DNA from: Vogesella mureinivorans
GTDB lineage: Bacteria > Pseudomonadota > Gammaproteobacteria > Burkholderiales > Chromobacteriaceae
Assembly: GCF_007644035.1 (NCBI RefSeq)
Contig: NZ_VMTV02000099.1
Coordinates: 1 to 64,000, forward strand
Length of the DNA stretch: 64,000 bases
Reading direction: 5' to 3'
Made by a program: the position numbers and the translations under genes. Every line of letters begins with the position of its first letter. Within the stretch, counting starts at the first letter, position 1. Positions 60,264 to 64,000 of the stretch are shown here, piece after piece. The notes under the pieces were generated by a model that saw only the letters and a list, made by a program, of their open reading frames with translations, ran no database searches and was not told the DNA's origin.

Positions 60264-61207
60264 TGCGTGTAATAGCAGCCTGTGTTGTAGCAGCCTTGCC
60301 CTTGGTCTCCCTGGCGGATGACGACTGGGCCTTGCTGGACAAAGCCGCCGAGGCGGCAGTTAACCTGCCGCTAAGTGCCACGTATATGCATCAGCTGGGT
60401 GGCGAGCTGGAAACCTTCCGCCTGCAGCGGGCGATGGAAGGTGGCGTGGTGCGCGAGCGGCGCGAATCGCTGGATGGCATGCCGCGCGAGATTGTGCGGG
60501 TAGGCAACGAGCTTGCCTGTTATGCGCCCGATGCCAAGGCGCTCAATGCGGCCAAGCTCAGTGCCATCAAGCTGTTTCCTGCCTTGCTGCCGGATCAGAC
60601 TGAAGAGCTGACGCAAGGCTACCAGCTGGTGCGTGGCGGTATGGATCGCGTGGCGCAGAAAGACTGCCAGTGGTTTACGCTCAAGCCGCGAGATGCCGCA
60701 TCGCGCTATACCCAGCGCTTCTGCATCGACCCGCAAAGTGCGCTGCCACTGAAAGTCGTTACGGCCACAGCCAAGGGCGAGGTGGTAGAGCAGTTTGCCT
60801 TTACCGAGCTGCAGCTGCAGCCACCCAAGGACAAAACCCAGCTCAAGCCGCGCTACAAGCAAAGCTTGGTGCTGGGCAAGGTGGGTGGCGTGCAGCAAGG
60901 TATGCAACCCATGCACGATATTAAAGGCCTGCCCAGTGGCTTTCGCATGGTGCGCTTTGTGAATCGCCCGCTGCCGGGCCATGAAAAAGCCGTGCAGCAC
61001 TACGTGTTCTCCGATGGCTTTGCCAAAGTATCGCTGTTTGTCGAGGCGGCCAGCGGTGATGGCGTGAACCAGACGGCTGCCACTGCGGCCAACGGTATTG
61101 GCGTGGCCTCGCGCCAGAGTGGCGACATGCTGCTGACCGTGGTAGGTGATTTGCCCGAGGCTGGCTTGCAGGCTGTGCTGAAAAATATCCGCCTGACTGC
61201 CAAGTAA
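60263..61207 (+). CDS. rseB: Periplasmic RseB/MucB
   Basis: 314 aa with signal peptide (cleavage near SLADDD, residue 18). RseB family: LSATYMHQLGGELETFRLQRAMEGG, ERRESLDGMPREIVRVGNELACYAP, RFCIDPQSALPLKVVT, and the C-terminal domain LPSGFRMV. Binds RseA in the periplasm and slows its cleavage until misfolded porins or lipopolysaccharide appear. Starts at 60263, overlapping rseA. Confidence 0.93.
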   Translation: MRVIAACVVAALPLVSLADDDWALLDKAAEAAVNLPLSATYMHQLGGELETFRLQRAMEGGVVRERRESLDGMPREIVRVGNELACYAPDAKALNAAKLSAIKLFPALLPDQTEELTQGYQLVRGGMDRVAQKDCQWFTLKPRDAASRYTQRFCIDPQSALPLKVVTATAKGEVVEQFAFTELQLQPPKDKTQLKPRYKQSLVLGKVGGVQQGMQPMHDIKGLPSGFRMVRFVNRPLPGHEKAVQHYVFSDGFAKVSLFVEAASGDGVNQTAATAANGIGVASRQSGDMLLTVVGDLPEAGLQAVLKNIRLTAK

Positions 61208-61681
61208 ATGATAGAAACCGAAGCGCGCGTGCTATCTGTGGAGCCTGGTTTTGCCTGGGTTGCACCGCGCCCGCACTCCCCCTGTGGGCAGTGCCACCCG
61301 GTACATGGCTGCCGCTCTTTGCAGATGGCGCGCCTGTTTGCCCTGCGCGAGCCGCGCTTTCGTGTGCTGGACCCGCTGGGCGTATCGCCTGGCCAGCAGG
61401 TCAATATTGCCGTACCGGAATCCGGCATGTTGCGCAGTGCCGGCTTATTGTATGGCCTGCCGGTGCTGGCGCTGATAGCCGGTGCCATGCTGGGTAGCCG
61501 TTATGGTGATGCCATTGCCGCGCTGCTGGCGCTGGCTTGCCTGTTGTTCACTTTGGGCTGTGTGCATGTGTATGCACGGCGATTGGCGGGGGATGCCCGC
61601 TATCAGCCGCATATTGCCAGCCTTGTCGATGTTCAGACTGTTTCCATGGAGTTTGTCAAAACATGCCGATCAAGAAGCTGA
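61208..61681 (+). CDS. rseC: RseC/MucC membrane protein
   Basis: 157 aa. MIETEARVLSVEPGFAWV then SPCGQCHPVHGC (cysteine cluster C26, C29, C35) as in RseC, followed by two adjacent membrane helices (LLYGLPVLALIAGAML, DAIAALLALACLLF). RseC supports SoxR reduction or electron transport in other bacteria. Directly abuts rseB; the tail overlaps the protease gene by 19 bp. Confidence 0.9.
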   Translation: MIETEARVLSVEPGFAWVAPRPHSPCGQCHPVHGCRSLQMARLFALREPRFRVLDPLGVSPGQQVNIAVPESGMLRSAGLLYGLPVLALIAGAMLGSRYGDAIAALLALACLLFTLGCVHVYARRLAGDARYQPHIASLVDVQTVSMEFVKTCRSRS

Positions 61682-63087
61682 TTGTCTCTTCCATGATGGT
61701 AGCCGGCCTGCTGGGTGGCTCCGCACCACTCATGGCCGCCCCGCAGCTGGCCTTGCCGGATTTCACCCAGCTGGTGGAAAACCAGGGCCGCGCCGTGGTC
61801 AATATCCGCACCGTGCAAACCGTGCGCGAAGTAGTACGTAATGTGCCGGAAGGCATGGAAAACGACCCGTTTGCCGAATTCTTCCGCCGCTTTGCCCCGC
61901 CGCAGCTGCGCGAATACCGCACCGGTGGTATGGGCTCCGGCTTTATCCTGTCTGCCGATGGTTACGTGCTGACCAATGCGCACGTCATTGCCGATGCCGA
62001 CGAAATGATCGTCACGCTAAACGACAAGCGTGAGTACAAGGCCAAAGTCGTGGGCTCGGACGCCCGCACCGACGTGGCCTTGCTGAAAATCGACGCCACC
62101 GGCCTGCCCTTTGTGAAGCTGGGCAAGGTAGACCAGCTGAAGGTAGGCGAGTGGGTGCTGGCTATCGGCTCGCCGTTCGGTTTTGACAATACCGTTACCT
62201 CCGGCATCGTGTCGGCCAAGGGCCGCCACCTGCCGGACGAATCCTACGTGCCGTTCATCCAGACCGACGCCGCCGTGAACCCGGGTAACTCGGGCGGCCC
62301 GCTGTTCAACCTGAAGGGCGAGGTAGTCGGGATCAACTCGCAAATTTACAGCCGTTCTGGCGGGTTCATGGGCATCTCGTTTGCCATCCCGGTAGATGTG
62401 GCGCTGGACGTGGCCGAGCAGCTCAAGAAACACGGCAAGGTGAATCGTAGCCGTATTGGTGTTTCCATTCAGGATGTATCCCAGGAGTTGGCCGCATCCT
62501 TTGGCCTGCAAGGTGCGCAGGGCGCGCTGATTACCCTGGTAGAGAAAGACGGGCCTGCGGCCAAGGCCGGTGTGCGCGCCGGTGATGTGGTGCTGCAGGT
62601 GGCGGGCAAAACAGTGGAAAGCAGCGAAGACCTGCCACGCCTGCTGGGCAGCGTACAGCCCGGCAGCAAGGTAGAGCTGGGCGTGTGGCGTGGCCGTGCG
62701 TTGGTCAAAGCCACTGTGATCACCGCTGAAATGCAGGACGAAGACCCGCGCACCGCCGAGCGTGCCTACAAAGGCAAGCAGGAAGGTGCCCAGGACGAAG
62801 TTGGCACCACTACTGGCCTGGCACTGCAGGCGGTAGCACCAGCATTGCTGCAAAAGCTGGGTGTGAAGTTCGGCCTGGCGGTACGCAGTGCCACCGGCCC
62901 GGCATTGAAGGCCGGTCTGCAGCAAGGTGACGTGATTGTTGGCGTGGGCGGCGAAGAGCTGCAAAATGCGCGCCAGCTGGTGCAGGCTATCCAGGCGGTA
63001 CCCGCTGGCGACGCCTTGGCCTTGCGTGTACTGCGTGATGGCGCACCGCTGTTTGTTGCCCTGAAACCCGAGAAGAAAACCCGTTGA
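61663..63087 (+). CDS. mucD: DegQ/MucD periplasmic serine protease
   Basis: 474 aa. Signal peptide ends near APLMA (about 25). Trypsin-like triad: LTNAHVIAD (His), TDVALLKI (Asp), PGNSGGPLF (Ser); two PDZ domains follow, with RIGVSIQDVSQELA and RSATGPALKAGLQQGDVIVG. HtrA-family protease/chaperone for misfolded envelope proteins. Starts at 61663; a longer frame to 61537 lies within rseC and is rejected. Last of the sigma-E group, coupled to the glutaredoxin by TTGA overlap. Confidence 0.95.
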   Translation: MPIKKLIVSSMMVAGLLGGSAPLMAAPQLALPDFTQLVENQGRAVVNIRTVQTVREVVRNVPEGMENDPFAEFFRRFAPPQLREYRTGGMGSGFILSADGYVLTNAHVIADADEMIVTLNDKREYKAKVVGSDARTDVALLKIDATGLPFVKLGKVDQLKVGEWVLAIGSPFGFDNTVTSGIVSAKGRHLPDESYVPFIQTDAAVNPGNSGGPLFNLKGEVVGINSQIYSRSGGFMGISFAIPVDVALDVAEQLKKHGKVNRSRIGVSIQDVSQELAASFGLQGAQGALITLVEKDGPAAKAGVRAGDVVLQVAGKTVESSEDLPRLLGSVQPGSKVELGVWRGRALVKATVITAEMQDEDPRTAERAYKGKQEGAQDEVGTTTGLALQAVAPALLQKLGVKFGLAVRSATGPALKAGLQQGDVIVGVGGEELQNARQLVQAIQAVPAGDALALRVLRDGAPLFVALKPEKKTR

Positions 63088-63338
63088 AAACGCTGACCTT
63101 ATATTTTCGCGAGTACTGCAGCCTGTGCCACCAGATGCTGGCGCAGCTGCAGCCGCTACGCGCGCAGTACGGCTTTGACATTGATGTGGTCGATGTGGAT
63201 GCCGACCCGGTGCTGGAAGAGCGCTACAACGAGCTGGTGCCGGTTCTGGTAGATGGCGACACCGAAATCTGCCATTGGCACCTGGACGAGGCCAGGTTGG
63301 CCGCACGTTTGGCTGCACACACGGGCGAAATCGGCTAA
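63084..63338 (+). CDS. Glutaredoxin-like thiol protein
   Basis: 84 aa, starting with TTG overlapping the mucD stop. [18 protein letters not shown] carries CxxC near residues 11-14, then [23 protein letters not shown] with the cis-Pro. DUF836/glutaredoxin-like family, commonly beside lepA in this clade. A uptake-like repeat is within its last codons (63295-63304). Confidence 0.88.
   Translation: MKTLTLYFREYCSLCHQMLAQLQPLRAQYGFDIDVVDVDADPVLEERYNELVPVLVDGDTEICHWHLDEARLAARLAAHTGEIG
63295..63304 (+). repeat. Uptake-like repeat near the end of the glutaredoxin gene
   Basis: GGTTGGCCGC in the coding end, encoding LAA of [10 protein letters not shown]. Confidence 0.55.
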
Positions 63339-63362
63339 AATCCGCGCCAGTGTTGAGTTAGC

Positions 63363-63391
63363 AAGGGCACATCTCGGTGCCCTTAATTTTT
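63363..63391 (+). terminator. Terminator or attenuator before lepA
   Basis: AAGGGCAC (63363-63370) and GTGCCCTT (63377-63384), 6-base loop, then AATTTTT. It ends 12 bp before the lepA ATG, so it may terminate the sigma-E operon or attenuate read-through. Confidence 0.75.
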
Positions 63392-63402
63392 GCTGGATTC
63401 CG

Positions 63403-64000
63403 ATGAAACATATCCGAAATTTTTCGATTATTGCCCATATTGACCATGGCAAATCGACCCTTGCAGACCGTTTTATCCAGTATTGCGGCGGTCTGGAAAT
63501 GCGTGAAATGAGTGCCCAGGTACTCGACTCGATGGATATCGAGAAAGAACGCGGCATTACCATCAAGGCGCAAACCGCCGCCTTGCAATACAAAGCGCGC
63601 GATGGCCAGGTGTACAACCTGAACCTGATCGACACCCCGGGTCACGTGGATTTCTCCTACGAAGTATCGCGCTCGCTGTCTGCCTGCGAAGGCGCACTGC
63701 TGGTGGTGGATGCCTCCCAGGGCGTAGAAGCGCAAACCGTGGCCAACTGCTACACCGCCATCGAGCTGGGCGTAGAAGTGGTGCCGGTGCTGAACAAGAT
63801 CGACCTGCCTGCGGCCGACCCGGAGCGCGTGAGCCAGGAAATCGAAGACATCATCGGTATTGAAGCCATCGACGCCGTGCGCGCCTCGGCCAAGTCCGGC
63901 ATTGGCATCGAAGACATCCTGGAAACCGTGGTCAGCAAGATTCCGGCACCGGAAGGCGACCCGGAAGCACCGCTGAAAGCCTTGATCATCGACTCGTGGT
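63403..64000 (+). CDS. lepA: Elongation factor 4 (LepA), 5' part
   Basis: First 199 residues; the gene runs off the window. [16 protein letters not shown] (G1), [23 protein letters not shown] (G3) and NKIDLP (G4) are those of LepA, a translational GTPase that remodels stalled or mistranslocated ribosomes. ATG at 63403 after a hairpin. Confidence 0.95.
   Translation, partial: MKHIRNFSIIAHIDHGKSTLADRFIQYCGGLEMREMSAQVLDSMDIEKERGITIKAQTAALQYKARDGQVYNLNLIDTPGHVDFSYEVSRSLSACEGALLVVDASQGVEAQTVANCYTAIELGVEVVPVLNKIDLPAADPERVSQEIEDIIGIEAIDAVRASAKSGIGIEDILETVVSKIPAPEGDPEAPLKALIIDSW

Noticed and set aside
61537-61662. Longer start for the MucD/DegQ protease
   Set aside because: Lies within rseC and removes the clean signal peptide beginning at 61663.

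Overview
The window is a GC-rich (roughly 63-65%) bacterial chromosome segment. The right-hand end carries rpoE-rseA-rseB-rseC-mucD/degQ-glutaredoxin-lepA, a gene order I associate with Betaproteobacteria. Together with a complete AcnD-type methylcitrate cluster and many divergent LysR-regulated pairs, this suggests order Neisseriales (Chromobacteriaceae-like, e.g. Vogesella, Aquitalea or Chromobacterium relatives); the genus is inference. I see no rRNA, tRNA, CRISPR array, transposase or prophage.

Layout. 0.2-4 kb: DJ-1/PfpI protein divergent from a MocR regulator, then a MarR-MFS pair with tandem palindromic operators. 4-12.5 kb: orphan LytS-type kinase, a structured leader/sRNA candidate, MipA/OmpV porin-like protein, truC, gamma-glutamyltransferase, EamA exporter, DppA-like binding protein. 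12.6-18.2 kb: a DUF3419 (BtaA-like) + GNAT pair divergent from a predicted Zur-controlled operon (COG0523 GTPase, dihydroorotase paralogue, DUF1826) with a 36-bp dyad between them. 18.3-20.7 kb: feoA-feoB-FeoB-associated protein behind an FNR-like box. 20.9-31.5 kb: binding protein, LysR/MBL/DsbA-like group, acetylpolyamine amidohydrolase with AsnC regulator, DUF4105 protein with twin lipoproteins, GlxA/isochorismatase pair, LprI-MliC fusion. 31.7-38.2 kb: small unknown gene, DHA2 exporter, lysA/lysR, glycerate kinase, YiiX-like protein. 38.2-40.2 kb: an AT-rich acquired patch with a HEPN-motif orphan and a VOC gene between imperfect direct repeats. 40.2-51.5 kb: EAL phosphodiesterase divergent from a LuxP-like binding protein, polyamine uptake/catabolism operon with LysR, SDR/LysR, LysR/hchA. 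51.6-58.9 kb: prpB-prpC-acnD-(DUF559)-prpF, split by repeat-rich gaps. 59-64 kb: sigma-E operon with its own predicted sigma-E promoter, glutaredoxin, lepA (cut by the window end).

The most striking feature is not a gene. The 10-mer GGTTGGCCGC/GCGGCCAACC occurs at least 23 times, eight of these extending to the 13-mer AAGGTTGGCCGCA. By base composition I expect less than one 10-mer copy in 64 kb. Copies concentrate at gene ends and form inverted pairs, including perfect terminator hairpins, which is the distribution of DNA uptake sequences in Neisseriaceae. The sequence lacks the CTG core of the Neisseriaceae dialects I know, so it may be an undescribed uptake-sequence dialect of a Neisseriales relative.
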